This document shows, piece by piece, positions 1 to 10,603 of a stretch of 64,000 nucleotides of DNA. Positions within the stretch are counted from its first letter, which is position 1. Each line of letters begins with the position of its first letter. A program made the position numbers and the translations under genes. The stretch is taken from NCBI GenBank assembly GCA_018524345.1, contig JADQAZ010000001.1, positions 1,054,001 through 1,118,000 of the forward strand, written 5' to 3'. Below the pieces are notes generated by a model that was not told the DNA's origin, did no database searches, and saw only the letters and a program-made list of their open reading frames with translations. This DNA is from Harenicola maris (GTDB lineage Bacteria; Pseudomonadota; Alphaproteobacteria; Rhodobacterales; Rhodobacteraceae).

Positions 1-1
1 G

Positions 2-925
2 TCAATGGCCCATGCCCAACAGGACCTGAGCGCAGCCCTCGCCGCCGCCATGGGCGAGGCGATCGAGGACGCCCGCTATAACGACGTGGTCGCCAAATAC
101 GGTATGCCCGCCCCGGACCTGAGCGACCCGACGCTGGTCAGTTCCGCCAAATACCCCTATCCCGAGGTCAAGCCCGATACGCTTCTGGCCCATGTCCTCG
201 AGACCGAAATGCTCAGCCTCGGCTGGATCCCCGTCGGCGCCCCTTGGGCGGTGCCAAGCGAGGATGACCCGCTCACCCCCGTGGGCCTCTCTGTCGATTA
301 CTTCGACATCATTCAGGAAAAGCTCAATGCCCATTACGGCAAGGATATCCAGCTCGAATGGGTCAGCTTCACTGAGTCCGCAGGCAACAACGATATGTAT
401 CGCTGGCTTTCGACCTCGGATGATGTGGATTGCACCGCCAATGGCCGCCAAACGGACGGCTGCTATGACGTGATCGGCGGCGCCTATGCGATCAACACCC
501 GCCGCCTCGGCCTGACCCAGATCACGCCCTCCTACTACCCGTTCAACATGACAGCGATCCGCACCAATGTGCCCCTGCCAGAGGGGATGGAGGAGGTCAG
601 CAGCGCCGATGACATCCGCGCCGCCATGGCCAACCCGCGGATCAATGTCGCCATCGCGGGCCTGCCCGAAACCGGCGAGGATTCCATCCTCACGGCCTTT
701 AACGTCGCCATGGGCACCACCTTCACCCATATCGACCGCACGCCGGGCTCCAATGTTCTGGAATATGCACAGGACTCAAAGGACGCCCATTTCGTCCTCG
801 GCTCCAATGTGCGCATGGCCTCGACGCGGATGAAAACGCCGGAGTTCTGCCCCGATTGCACGGTTTATGAGAATTTCTCGGCCTTCAAGGGCATCGGCTT
901 CGGCACGGCCCTCGTCGATAAGTAA
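2..925 (+). CDS. Extracellular solute-binding protein (family 3-like), 5' end outside window
   Basis: This is the C-terminal part of a periplasmic solute-binding protein. The frame is open to the left edge, so the true start and any signal peptide lie outside the window. The first 30 or so visible residues read like the closing helix of one binding domain (AALAAAMGEAIEDARYNDVV). They are followed by a complete-looking second lobe beginning near residue 70 (GLSVDYFDIIQEKLNAHYGK). This suggests a tandem two-domain binding protein, which is an inference. Two Cys pairs (DCTANGRQTDGC and FCPDC) could form disulfides in the periplasm. Such proteins deliver amino acids or similar small polar ligands to an ABC permease, but no permease gene is visible. 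The gene converges on the beta-lactamase gene. Confidence 0.6.
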   Translation, partial: SMAHAQQDLSAALAAAMGEAIEDARYNDVVAKYGMPAPDLSDPTLVSSAKYPYPEVKPDTLLAHVLETEMLSLGWIPVGAPWAVPSEDDPLTPVGLSVDYFDIIQEKLNAHYGKDIQLEWVSFTESAGNNDMYRWLSTSDDVDCTANGRQTDGCYDVIGGAYAINTRRLGLTQITPSYYPFNMTAIRTNVPLPEGMEEVSSADDIRAAMANPRINVAIAGLPETGEDSILTAFNVAMGTTFTHIDRTPGSNVLEYAQDSKDAHFVLGSNVRMASTRMKTPEFCPDCTVYENFSAFKGIGFGTALVDK

Positions 926-973
926 CCAAATGGGGGCAGGGGCGGCAGATCACGCCGCCCCTGCGCCAAACCC

Positions 974-1774
974 CTAGGGCGCGACCATGGCGTCAAACCC
1001 GGCCAGCAGTTCCGACTGCGCCCGCCGACCCGGCGAAACCTCCTGCCGCGCCTCGTCCTGAAGCAGATAGGCAAAACTGACCGTCCGGTCCCCCCGCTTG
1101 GCCCAGCCCACAAACCAGCCCCAGCCACGGGCATAATCAAACCGGCCCGACTCCGTCCTCGGATAGGCCGTCCCCGACTTGCCCCAAACCTGCCAACCCT
1201 GACCGGTGCTGAAAGAGTAGGTGATCGAAACGGTCTTATCCACCGCCTCCCGCGTCACAGGCAGGTCATAGCCCACCAGACGCGCGGCAAAGGCCGCCTG
1301 TTCGCGCGGCGAAATCTGCAAGGAGGAGGTCAGCCATGCCCGTTCGAGCCCGTTGCTCTGGCCCAGATCGCCGCTGAAATCCCCGTTGCCATAGCCAAAG
1401 CCGCGCAGATAGTCCTCGATACGCGGAATCCCGATCAGGGGCGTGATCTGCTGCGAAAACCACACCACGGAATAGGTCATCCAACGCTGCGGATCGGTCG
1501 CTTGCCGCCAGTTGTCACCGCCCCATTCGGCATAGCCCTTGCGAAACGGAAGCCGCGGGCTCTGCGCATCCTGCAAGGCCCCGGCATCAAACCCCATAAC
1601 CGCCAGCGCCAGCTTGAATGTCGAGGCGGGCGTCACCCGCTGATCACAGCCCCCGGCCTCATGCAGAACCTGCCCGCCATCCGCCTCCACCACCAGCGAA
1701 CACAGGGTCTTCGCCCCCGCCGCACCGGCCCCAAGCCCCGCACAAAGCGTCAAAACAGTCGCAATAACCCGCAT
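974..1774 (-). CDS. Class D beta-lactamase (OXA-type serine hydrolase), exported
   Basis: A 266-residue periplasmic enzyme expected to open beta-lactam rings through an acyl-serine intermediate. Residues 1-21 form a signal peptide ending AAGA. The class D signatures occur in order: Ser51-Thr-Phe-Lys54 (nucleophile and carbamylatable lysine), S-V-V within YSVVWFSQ, YGN within GFGYGNGDF, and a K-S-G box (WGKSGTAYP) where many OXA enzymes have KTG or KSG. Length is typical for the family. The start was placed at the ATG before the signal peptide, preceded by GAGGAATGGGTT; the frame stays open well upstream, but that part runs through the tRNA gene. It stands alone, with no mobile element nearby, so it is probably an intrinsic chromosomal gene. 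The substrate range cannot be read from the sequence. Confidence 0.85.
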   Translation of the reverse strand: MRVIATVLTLCAGLGAGAAGAKTLCSLVVEADGGQVLHEAGGCDQRVTPASTFKLALAVMGFDAGALQDAQSPRLPFRKGYAEWGGDNWRQATDPQRWMTYSVVWFSQQITPLIGIPRIEDYLRGFGYGNGDFSGDLGQSNGLERAWLTSSLQISPREQAAFAARLVGYDLPVTREAVDKTVSITYSFSTGQGWQVWGKSGTAYPRTESGRFDYARGWGWFVGWAKRGDRTVSFAYLLQDEARQEVSPGRRAQSELLAGFDAMVAP

Positions 1775-1920
1775 AACCCATTCCTCAATCCTTGGTTTTT
1801 CCGGCCTTGTAGGGCCGCCCAAAGCCCCCGCGCAAGGACGTAAACCACAGGCGCAACAACAGGTCGCCGCAAAGACGGGCGGATACAAAGGGGGATCAAC
1901 AGGCAAGGGGGGGGGGTAAA

Positions 1921-2010
1921 TGGCGGAGAGACAGGGATTCGAACCCTGGGTCCCCGTGAAGGGACAACGGCTTTCGAAACCGGCCCGTTCGACCACTCCG
2001 GCACCTCTCC
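1921..2010 (-). tRNA. tRNA-Ser (anticodon CGA, reads UCG)
   Basis: The reverse strand folds as a class II tRNA of 90 nt. The acceptor strand GGAGAGG pairs with CTCTCC, the T-arm is GGGTTCGAATCCC, there is a long variable arm as expected for serine, and CCA is encoded in the gene. The anticodon loop TTCGAAA gives CGA. The flanks (1775-1920 and 2011-2188) show no coding sequence, and no integrase or att-like duplication is visible beside the tRNA. Confidence 0.95.
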
Positions 2011-2188
2011 GCGTAGCGGGGGAGATAATCGCCACCGCCAGCTGGTGCAAGATCAAAATCCCCGCGCGATGCGGCAAAGTGGCAAGAAACCACAAATTGC
2101 GCCTCCTGACGCGGCCTTGCCCTTCCATATGCGCAGGCAGGGGCGTAGCACAGTAGGGCAGATTAACGCCTAAACGAAAGCCGCCTTG

Positions 2189-3079
2189 ATGACACAACCG
2201 ATCCGTTCCGCCCTTTTGGCCAGCGCACTGGGCCTCGGCGCCCTGACGCTCAGCCCCGGCACCCCGCATCTGGCAGGGACGGCGCAGGCGGAATCCATCG
2301 CCCCCCTTGATGCGCTGCGCAAGGCAGAGGCCGACACCCTGCTTCAGGCCATGGGGATGGAGGAGCTCTATCAGATCATGCGCGAGGAGGGGGTCGATTA
2401 CGCCTCCACCATCGAGACAGACATGTTCCCCGGCCGCGGCGGCGAGGGCTGGATCAAGGTTGTCGATGGCATCTACGACACGGACCGCATGCATGATCTG
2501 GTGCTCGATGCCTTTGCCGCCGAAACCGGCGAGGCGGATCTCTCCGAATTGCAGGCCTTCTTTGACACCGAACTTGGCAAACGCATCGTCACGCTCGAAA
2601 TCTCCGCCCGCCGCGCCCTTCTGGATGAGGCGGTCGAGGACATGAGCAAAGAGGCCCTCGCCATGATGCGCGATGACGCCGACCCGCGCCTTGAGGTCCT
2701 GCGCGGCTTTGTCGAGGCCAATGATCTGGTCGAAACCAATGTCACCGGCGCGCTGAATTCCAACTTTGCCTTCTATCAGGGCCTGAAAAACGGCGGCGCC
2801 TTCGGCAGCGAGCTGACAGAGGACGACATGCTGCGCGATGTCTGGGAGCAGGAACCCACCATCCGCGAGGAGACAGAGGAATGGGTCTATTCCTACCTCG
2901 CGCTCGCCTACCAGCCCCTCAAGGACGAGGAAATCGCCGCCTATGTGGACCTTTCCGAAAAGGAAATCGGCGAAACCCTGAACCGCGCGCTCTTTGCTGC
3001 CTTCGACGTGCTCTTCGTCACCATCTCCCGCGATCTGGGCGAGGGCGCGGCGCAGTTCATGATCGGCGAGGACATCTAG
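2189..3079 (+). CDS. DUF2059 family exported protein
   Basis: A 296-residue protein of unknown function. The ATG at 2189 follows an in-frame TTG and starts a signal peptide (residues 1-34, ending TAQA). The body is mostly acidic amphipathic helix and carries two DUF2059-like segments, near residues 105-150 (LQAFFDTELGKRIVTLEISA) and 235-280 (AAYVDLSEKEIGETLNRALF). DUF2059 proteins are usually periplasmic or envelope-associated, and no enzymatic residues are known. The stop codon overlaps the stop of the convergent lipoprotein gene through a shared CTAG. Confidence 0.7.
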   Translation: MTQPIRSALLASALGLGALTLSPGTPHLAGTAQAESIAPLDALRKAEADTLLQAMGMEELYQIMREEGVDYASTIETDMFPGRGGEGWIKVVDGIYDTDRMHDLVLDAFAAETGEADLSELQAFFDTELGKRIVTLEISARRALLDEAVEDMSKEALAMMRDDADPRLEVLRGFVEANDLVETNVTGALNSNFAFYQGLKNGGAFGSELTEDDMLRDVWEQEPTIREETEEWVYSYLALAYQPLKDEEIAAYVDLSEKEIGETLNRALFAAFDVLFVTISRDLGEGAAQFMIGEDI

Positions 3080-3450
3080 CGACCGTAAACCATCAGGGTT
3101 ACAACCATGGGCTCTTGGCTGGCATAAAGCGGCATGTCACTGCGCAGCTCTGCGGCAAGGGCAGGGCGCCGCGCCTGCGCCACCCGCGCCAGATCCATCG
3201 CGCGGGACAGCTGCGGCCGGATGCCCGGCCCCTCCAGCTCCGCAAGGATCGCCCCGTGATGGGCAGCGACATGGGATGCCACAGCCCGGCGGCGCGCCCC
3301 ATAGGCCGCATTGGACACCCCCGCGCTGATCGCCTGACCAGGCAGGGCCAGCGGATGGGGCAAATGGCTGGCCTCGCCGCCCGCGCAACCGCCAAGCGGC
3401 AGGGCGAGGGTCATAGCAGGGGCCAGAGCCGCAAAAATCCTTTGTGTCAT
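3076..3450 (-). CDS. Small putative lipoprotein, function unknown
   Basis: A 124-residue protein with an N-terminal hydrophobic signal and a lipobox-like LGGC (Leu19-Gly-Gly-Cys22), which suggests diacylglycerol attachment at Cys22 and membrane anchoring. The rest is Ala- and Arg-rich helix (residues 40-100) with no motif I recognise. It converges on the DUF2059 gene, overlapping it by 4 bp. Codon use is similar to its neighbours. The lipoprotein call rests only on the lipobox. Confidence 0.55.
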   Translation of the reverse strand: MTQRIFAALAPAMTLALPLGGCAGGEASHLPHPLALPGQAISAGVSNAAYGARRRAVASHVAAHHGAILAELEGPGIRPQLSRAMDLARVAQARRPALAAELRSDMPLYASQEPMVVTLMVYGR

Positions 3451-3640
3451 GGCCCCTCATAGCCAATTCAGGCTTGACTTGAAACGCTGCGCAGAGGATA
3501 CGGCGCACTCTGATGTAACGAACGCCCCGCTGTGGGGCGCGCAGTCTTAGGTGGCCGCTGTCGCAAAGGCGCAGCAAAACAAGGCCGGAAACACCCATAT
3601 CAGGGGGCCAAGGGACGCGAGCAAAAAGGAAAGACGACAT

Positions 3641-4381
3641 ATGTTTGCGGTTATGAAAACCGGCGGCAAGCAATACCGGGTCCAGAGCGGCGACGTTCTG
3701 CGGGTAGAAAAGCTGGCAGCCGATGCGGGTGACACCGTTCAGTTCAACGAAGTATTGATGGTCGGCGCGACTGTGGGCACACCCACCGTTGATGGCGCTG
3801 CCGTTCAGGCCGAAGTGATCGACCAGATCAAAGGCCCCAAGCTGATTCACTTTGTAAAGCGCCGCCGTAAGCACGGCTCGCAGCGCACAAAGGGCCACCG
3901 CCAACAGCTGACGCTGCTGCGCGTGACCGAGATCCTTGAAAAAGGCGCCGACAAAAGCGGCGTAATGGCTGCGATTGGCGCAGGCTCCGTTTCCGCCGCG
4001 GCTGTTGCCGCTGGCGCCGAAAAGGCCAAGCCCGCCAAGAAAGCTGCCCCAAAGGCCGAAAAGCCCAAGGCAGAGAAAAAAGCAGCCCCGAAAAAAGCCG
4101 AAGCCCCCAAGGCAGAGGCCGCAGCAGAGGCAGGCTCCAAGCCCGCCAACCTGCTGACCGAAGCACGCGGCGGCAAAGCCGACGATCTGAAAAAGATCTC
4201 CGGTGTTGGTCCAAAACTGGAAGGCCTGCTGCACGAAAACGGCGTTTTCCACTTTGACCAGATCGCCGCTTGGAACAGCGCAGAAATCGCCTATATGGAT
4301 GACCAACTGTCGTTCAAAGGCCGTATTGAGCGTGACAACTGGCTCGAGCAAGCTGCCCAGTTTGCCGCCGAACAGGAGTAA
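3641..4381 (+). CDS. rplU: 50S ribosomal protein L21 with C-terminal helix-hairpin-helix extension
   Basis: Residues 1-103 are a full bL21 (starts [15 protein letters not shown]-terminal [14 protein letters not shown]), which binds 23S rRNA in the large subunit. At 246 residues it is more than twice the usual length of about 103. Residues 125-168 are a Lys/Ala/Pro-rich linker. Residues 180-243 form a helix-hairpin-helix module ([17 protein letters not shown]) of the type also found at the end of rhodobacterial NuoE-like proteins. The ATG at 3641 follows an AAAGGA site, and the open frame upstream of it has no L21 similarity. rpmA starts 6 bp downstream, so the two are co-transcribed. Confidence 0.95.
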   Translation: MFAVMKTGGKQYRVQSGDVLRVEKLAADAGDTVQFNEVLMVGATVGTPTVDGAAVQAEVIDQIKGPKLIHFVKRRRKHGSQRTKGHRQQLTLLRVTEILEKGADKSGVMAAIGAGSVSAAAVAAGAEKAKPAKKAAPKAEKPKAEKKAAPKKAEAPKAEAAAEAGSKPANLLTEARGGKADDLKKISGVGPKLEGLLHENGVFHFDQIAAWNSAEIAYMDDQLSFKGRIERDNWLEQAAQFAAEQE

Positions 4382-4387
4382 TTATCC

Positions 4388-4657
4388 ATGGCACATAAAA
4401 AAGCAGGTGGTTCATCCCGTAACGGCCGCGATTCCGCAGGTCGCCGTCTTGGGATCAAAAAATATGGCGGCGAAGCTGTCATCCCCGGCAACATCATCGC
4501 ACGTCAGCGCGGCACCAAATGGTGGCCGGGCGAGGGTGTGGGCATGGGCCGTGATCACACGATCTTTGCAGTTGTTGACGGTTCCGTCACCTTCCACAAG
4601 GGCCTCAAAGGCCGCACCTTTATTTCGGTTCTCCCGGTGGCGGAGGCCGCTGAATAA
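4388..4657 (+). CDS. rpmA: 50S ribosomal protein L27
   Basis: An 89-residue bL27 beginning [16 protein letters not shown], the conserved N-terminal arm that reaches the peptidyl-transferase centre, with the family core [19 protein letters not shown]. There is no cleavable N-terminal extension before the MAHKK start. It is the second gene of the rplU-rpmA operon and is followed by a clear intrinsic terminator. obgE, often the next gene in this neighbourhood, lies 1.5 kb downstream, after the LysE and GNAT genes. Confidence 0.97.
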   Translation: MAHKKAGGSSRNGRDSAGRRLGIKKYGGEAVIPGNIIARQRGTKWWPGEGVGMGRDHTIFAVVDGSVTFHKGLKGRTFISVLPVAEAAE

Positions 4658-4686
4658 GCCGAACCCGGTAAAGATATGATAATTTT

Positions 4687-4717
4687 GGGGGATCGGTGAA
4701 AACCGGTCCCCCTTTTT
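4687..4717 (+). terminator. Rho-independent terminator after rpmA
   Basis: An 11-bp stem (GGGGGATCGGT / ACCGGTCCCCC, one G-T pair) with a GAAA loop, followed by TTTTT. It sits 29 bp after the rpmA stop and ends the rplU-rpmA transcript. Confidence 0.9.
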
Positions 4718-4741
4718 CGTTTGGATTAAGGAGCGCACGCC

Positions 4742-5341
4742 ATGGGCGTCGCCATTGGAACATTGCTGGTCTTCTTCGCCAGTCAGGTCGGCACACCCGG
4801 CCCTGCGAATATGACGCTGATGGCCACCGGCGCCCGCTGGGGGCTGCGCGCGGCGCTGCCCTTCGTGGGCGGGGTTGTTCTGGGAAAACAACTGATTATC
4901 TGGCCCATAGGCTTCGGCCTCATGACGCTGGCAACCAGCGTGCCTTGGCTCTTTGCGGCGCTGAAATGGATCTCTGCCGCCTATATCCTGTGGCTGGCCT
5001 ACAAGGTGGCGAACCTGCGGCTGGGGCAGGGCGGCGAGACGGGGCCAGCCCCGGGCTTCGCCGCGGGGCTGGTGGTGCACCCGCTCAACCCCAAAGCCTG
5101 GGCTATGATTACCGCCGGTTTCACCGGCTTTGTCGACCCCGGCACACCCGCCCTCACGGCCACGGCCGTGCTGGCGGGCTGCCTGCTGGGCCTGCAACTG
5201 CTGTTGCACCCTGTCTGGACCTACGCGGGCGAACGCATCGCCCGCACCGTGGCAGGGACACCGGCAGAACGCACATTGATGTGGACCCTCGCTGCGCTCA
5301 CCGTGCTGAGCGTCGCTTGGGCTCTCTTCGGAGGAGGATGA
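4742..5341 (+). CDS. LysE/RhtB family amino-acid exporter
   Basis: A 199-residue inner-membrane protein with about six hydrophobic segments. The family signature GTPGPANM is at residues 17-24, and a second conserved patch HPLNPKAW lies near residue 117. Members export amino acids such as lysine, homoserine or threonine using the proton gradient; the substrate here is unknown. It begins just after the rpmA terminator. Its stop overlaps a possible ATG of the acetyltransferase gene (ATGA), so the two genes are probably translated from one mRNA. Confidence 0.85.
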   Translation: MGVAIGTLLVFFASQVGTPGPANMTLMATGARWGLRAALPFVGGVVLGKQLIIWPIGFGLMTLATSVPWLFAALKWISAAYILWLAYKVANLRLGQGGETGPAPGFAAGLVVHPLNPKAWAMITAGFTGFVDPGTPALTATAVLAGCLLGLQLLLHPVWTYAGERIARTVAGTPAERTLMWTLAALTVLSVAWALFGGG

Positions 5342-5352
5342 GGAGGATGAAA

Positions 5353-5904
5353 ATGCGTGAACAAAGCACACCCGCGGGGCAACCCATAATAGAGGCGGAG
5401 CAGTTCATCCTGCGCCCGCTGGAACTGGCCGATACCGGCGTGCTGGCGCTCTATGCCGGGGACGAACGGGTGGCACGCTCCACCTCTTCGATCCCGCATC
5501 CGCTGCCGCCCGGCTCGACCGAGGCCTTCGTCGAACGCGCCCTCGCCGCCGACCGGACAGAGGATGTCTGGGCCATCGACGGCACCGCCGCCGGCACCGC
5601 CGGCCTGCTCGGCGTGGTCTCGCTGGAACGGATGGAACACAAAAGCCGCGTGCAATCGGAAATCGGCTACTGGGTCGCACCCGCCTTCTGGAACGCAGGC
5701 GTCGCCTCCCGCGCCGTCGCCGCCCTCGTCGCGGCCAACCCACAGGGCTGCGATACGATTTTCGCTGAGGTCTTTCAGGACAATCCCTTCTCCGCCCGCG
5801 TGATCACCAATGCAGGCTTCGAATACCTCGGCGATGCCGAGGCCTATTCCGTCGCCCGCGCCGCCGCGGTCCCCACATGGACCTACATGAAGAAATACAT
5901 ATAG
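5353..5904 (+). CDS. GNAT family N-acetyltransferase (RimJ/RimL type)
   Basis: A 183-residue acyl-CoA acyltransferase. The order is typical of the RimJ/RimL group: an N-terminal FILRPLELAD strand, the IGYWVAPAFWNAGVASRAV acetyl-CoA-binding turn (residues about 100-120), and the C-terminal AEVFQDNPFSARVITNAGF. ATG codons occur in frame at 5338, 5347 and 5353. I chose 5353 because AGGAGG (5341-5346) lies 6 nt before it. It is coupled to the upstream LysE-type exporter. The acceptor is unknown; an amino acid or a protein N-terminus are both possible. Confidence 0.8.
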   Translation: MREQSTPAGQPIIEAEQFILRPLELADTGVLALYAGDERVARSTSSIPHPLPPGSTEAFVERALAADRTEDVWAIDGTAAGTAGLLGVVSLERMEHKSRVQSEIGYWVAPAFWNAGVASRAVAALVAANPQGCDTIFAEVFQDNPFSARVITNAGFEYLGDAEAYSVARAAAVPTWTYMKKYI

Positions 5905-6020
5905 GCCGCTGATAACATACAGTGAAACCCCGCCGGGTCCGCGCAGATAAACCTGCTCCCAAAGGCCCCGGCGGGCGCTCCACCAAACCCGCCCAGACCC
6001 AAGGCCAAAGCCGCCCCCCA

Positions 6021-6062
6021 GCTTCTTATTGGCCCAAATATCCCCGCCGGAGGCACAAAATC
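6021..6062. repeat. 42-nt interspersed intergenic repeat, copy 1
   Basis: Contains the core AAATATCCCCGCCGGAGGC within a 42-nt block that recurs at 56421-56462 with only two differences. Both copies are intergenic and in the same orientation in the window. The role is unknown. The remainder of the 240-bp GNAT-obgE spacer holds no gene that I can support. Confidence 0.75.
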
Positions 6063-6081
6063 AAATGGCGCTCCGGCTTGA

Positions 6082-8264
<2,183 letters not shown>

Positions 8265-8291
8265 GACAACCGCAACCGAAGGACTTGGAAA

Positions 8292-9548
8292 ATGAAGGAT
8301 ATGGATATGGATGTTTCCGCTGTTATGGCCGAAATCGGCGCCACGGCGCGCGCCGCCACCCCCGCATTGGCCAAGGCCAGCCCGGAGCAGAAATGCAAGG
8401 CCCTTGAGGCCGCCGCCGATGCCTGCATCGCCCGCAGCGCAGAGATTATCGCCGCCAACGCACGCGATCTGGACTATGGCCGCGAAAAGGGCCTGTCAGA
8501 TGCGATGATGGATCGCCTCATGCTCGACGCCGCGCGGATCGAGGCCATGGCCAACGGCCTGCGCACCGTCGCCGCACAGGATGACCCCATCGGCAGTGTC
8601 ATCGCCGAATGGGACATGCCCAACGGCCTGCATATCCGCCGCGTCCGCACGCCCCTTGGCGTGATCGGCGTGATTTACGAAAGCCGCCCCAATGTGACCG
8701 CCGATGCCGGTGCGCTCTGCCTCAAGGCGGGCAATGCGGTGATCCTGCGCGGCGGCTCGGAAAGCTTTCATTCCTCCACCCTGATCCACCAATGTCTGGT
8801 GGAGGGGCTGCGCGCGGCGGGCCTGCCCGAGGGCGCGATCCAGCTTGTCCCAACCCGTGACCGCGCCGCCGTGCAGGCCATGCTGACCATGGTGGACACC
8901 ATCGACGTGATCGTGCCCCGCGGCGGCAAGGGCCTCGTCGGCCTTGTCCAGCGCGAGGCCCGCGTGCCCGTCTTTGCCCACCTCGAGGGCATCTGCCACA
9001 TCTATGTTGACGCCGCCGCCGATCCGGCAAAGGCCCGCGCCGTGGTGCTGAACGCCAAAACCCGCCGCACCGGCATCTGCGGCTCCGCCGAATGTCTGCT
9101 GGTGCACCGCGACGTCGCCGCCACCCTTGGTCAGGACATCGTCGATGACTTGATGCAGGCGGGGGTCGAGGTCCGGGCAGAGGGCTTGAACGGCACGCTT
9201 GCGGCCACGCCGGAGGATTGGGGTACCGAATACCTCGACATGAAGATCGCGGCAAAAGTCGTTGATAATATTGACGAAGCCATCGCCCATATCCGGACCT
9301 ACGGCTCCGGCCATACAGAGGCGGTGCTGACAGAGGATGACGCCGTGGCAGAGGCCTTCTTCGGCGGCCTCGACAGCGCGATCCTGATGCGCAACGCCTC
9401 GACCCAGTTTGCCGATGGCGGTGAATTCGGCATGGGCGCGGAGATCGGCATCGCCACGGGCAAGTTGCACGCCCGCGGCCCCGTGGGGGCCGAACAGCTG
9501 ACCAGCTTCAAATATCTGGTCGAGGGCGACGGCACCCTGCGCCCATAA
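8292..9548 (+). CDS. proA: Glutamate-5-semialdehyde dehydrogenase (gamma-glutamyl phosphate reductase)
   Basis: A 418-residue NADPH-dependent enzyme that reduces gamma-glutamyl phosphate to glutamate semialdehyde, the second step of proline synthesis. It has the aldehyde-dehydrogenase fold, with the catalytic cysteine in [14 protein letters not shown], the cofactor-region motif [19 protein letters not shown], and the C-terminal [19 protein letters not shown]. An AAGGA site precedes the ATG at 8292; further in-frame ATGs at 8301 and 8307 are possible starts. It is the last gene of obgE-proB-proA. Confidence 0.95.
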   Translation: MKDMDMDVSAVMAEIGATARAATPALAKASPEQKCKALEAAADACIARSAEIIAANARDLDYGREKGLSDAMMDRLMLDAARIEAMANGLRTVAAQDDPIGSVIAEWDMPNGLHIRRVRTPLGVIGVIYESRPNVTADAGALCLKAGNAVILRGGSESFHSSTLIHQCLVEGLRAAGLPEGAIQLVPTRDRAAVQAMLTMVDTIDVIVPRGGKGLVGLVQREARVPVFAHLEGICHIYVDAAADPAKARAVVLNAKTRRTGICGSAECLLVHRDVAATLGQDIVDDLMQAGVEVRAEGLNGTLAATPEDWGTEYLDMKIAAKVVDNIDEAIAHIRTYGSGHTEAVLTEDDAVAEAFFGGLDSAILMRNASTQFADGGEFGMGAEIGIATGKLHARGPVGAEQLTSFKYLVEGDGTLRP

Positions 9549-9596
9549 CCTCAAGCCTGTTCACTCGGGGCCCGCGTGGCCCCGAGGCACAAAACC

Positions 9597-10193
9597 CTAA
9601 AAGGTCACGGCAATGGAATCATTGCCCTGAGTGGCATGGGGGCGCCGCCCGCCAAGGGTGCAGGCCTCTCCGGCAAGGGCAAAGGGCACACAGGAGGAGG
9701 TATACTCCACAGCAACATCCTCCCCGTTGAACTTGGCCCAGTGGTCCTCCTCAAACCGCAGCTTCGGCCCGATCGCCTGCATATCCCAGCGATCCGCTGT
9801 GATCGCCACATTGATCTTGCCCCCCGCAGGCAGGCAACCATCAAGGCAGAGTAGGACCAGAAGCGCGATCTTCACCTGCGAGCGGTGCAGATCCCCCATG
9901 GCCTGCCAATCCACCGTGACGCGCGTATCCTTGTAATAGGCCGCCACGATGGCCTCGGCTTCGCTCCCGCCGACCATCTGGCTTTCCGAGGCCACCCCAA
10001 AGGCGATCCTGAAAAACCGCAGCTTGGCATTGGCAATCGCCACGCTCTGCGCAATCAGCTCCATTTCCGGCCCCTGCGCATCCCCGGTCAGCTGCAAAAG
10101 CTCCATCCCGTTGCCAATCGCCCCGATGGGGCTGATAAGGTCATGGCACAGACGCGACCCAAGAAGTGCTGTCAAAGAATGTTTATCTGGCAT
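9597..10193 (-). CDS. chpT: Histidine phosphotransferase ChpT
   Basis: A 198-residue cytoplasmic phosphorelay protein. In alphaproteobacteria ChpT passes phosphate from CckA to CtrA and CpdR. The signature CHDLISPIGAIGNG holds the phospho-accepting His17. The C-terminal half is a degenerate HATPase-like domain, as expected for ChpT, which does not bind ATP. I chose the ATG at 10193; upstream codons in frame are non-ATG and overlap the region of the divergent DUF3553 gene. Its likely partner CtrA is at 58.2 kb in this window. Confidence 0.85.
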   Translation of the reverse strand: MPDKHSLTALLGSRLCHDLISPIGAIGNGMELLQLTGDAQGPEMELIAQSVAIANAKLRFFRIAFGVASESQMVGGSEAEAIVAAYYKDTRVTVDWQAMGDLHRSQVKIALLVLLCLDGCLPAGGKINVAITADRWDMQAIGPKLRFEEDHWAKFNGEDVAVEYTSSCVPFALAGEACTLGGRRPHATQGNDSIAVTF

Positions 10194-10240
10194 GCCCAAT
10201 CCCCCATCTTCGTGCCAAGGCCGATGCAAAAGGAACCCGA

Positions 10241-10417
10241 ATGGAAGACCTCAACCCCATCGCCGCCCCCGGAATGCTGGTGCGCCACCCCGACAGGCCC
10301 GACTGGGGCCTTGGACAGGTCCAGTCCAACATCAACGGCCGCCTGACCGTAAATTTTGAACAGGTGGGCAAGCAGGTTCTGGATGGCACAAAAGTATCAG
10401 TCATTGTGGAATGGTGA
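10241..10417 (+). CDS. DUF3553 family small protein
   Basis: A 58-residue protein matching the DUF3553 pattern: GMLVRHPDRPDWGLGQVQSN followed by TVNFEQVGKQVL. The fold is probably a small beta-barrel, related to domains attached to UvrD-type helicases; that relation is from memory of the family. The ATG at 10241 has AAAAGGA 7 nt upstream. An in-frame ATG 75 nt earlier would run into the chpT coding region and has no such site. The start codons of this gene and chpT are 47 bp apart and diverge, so they share a control region. Confidence 0.75.
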   Translation: MEDLNPIAAPGMLVRHPDRPDWGLGQVQSNINGRLTVNFEQVGKQVLDGTKVSVIVEW

Positions 10418-10453
10418 TCCTAAACAAGGGTTTATAATAATAGGTTAGCTTAA

Positions 10454-10552
10454 ATGAAACCGATTGCAAGCCTTGTGACCGGCTGGGTAAAAATGTCGGT
10501 CGTCTGCCTCGGTCTGCCGCATAAGGTGGACAGGCATCTGGAAGCAGCCTAA
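10454..10552 (+). CDS. Possible 32-residue leader ORF upstream of olsBA
   Basis: The ATG at 10454 opens a 32-codon frame (MKPIASLVTGWVKMSVVCLG and 12 more residues, ending LEAA) closed by TAA at 10550. A weak AGG lies about 9 nt before the ATG. The stop codon falls at the base of a stem-loop (10551-10589), and the SD of olsB follows directly. This arrangement would suit a translated leader or a small peptide gene. I do not recognise the peptide, and chance cannot be excluded for an ORF this short. Confidence 0.35.
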   Translation: MKPIASLVTGWVKMSVVCLGLPHKVDRHLEAA

Positions 10553-10589
10553 ACGGGCAACCCACGATGTGGCAAGCGTAGACCCGTTT
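10551..10589 (+). promoter_or_regulatory. Stem-loop in the olsB leader
   Basis: AAACGGG (10551-10557) pairs with CCCGTTT (10583-10589) and encloses a smaller CCAC/GTGG hairpin. The outer stem starts inside the stop codon of the leader ORF and ends 6 nt before the TAGGAC ribosome site of olsB. No T-run follows, so it is not a simple terminator. Translation of the leader ORF could affect its folding (inference). Confidence 0.45.
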
Positions 10590-10603
10590 ACCGGTAGGAC
10601 TTT

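Noticed and set aside
1775-2494. N-terminal extension of the beta-lactamase frame
   Set aside because: The extension reads through the tRNA-Ser gene and into the DUF2059 gene; the signal peptide at 1774 is the natural start.
10500-10560. Resemblance of GGCATCTGGAAGCAGCC to the SRP (4.5S) RNA domain
   Set aside because: The stem expected around the GGAA tetraloop does not form and the flanks do not pair as in SRP RNA.
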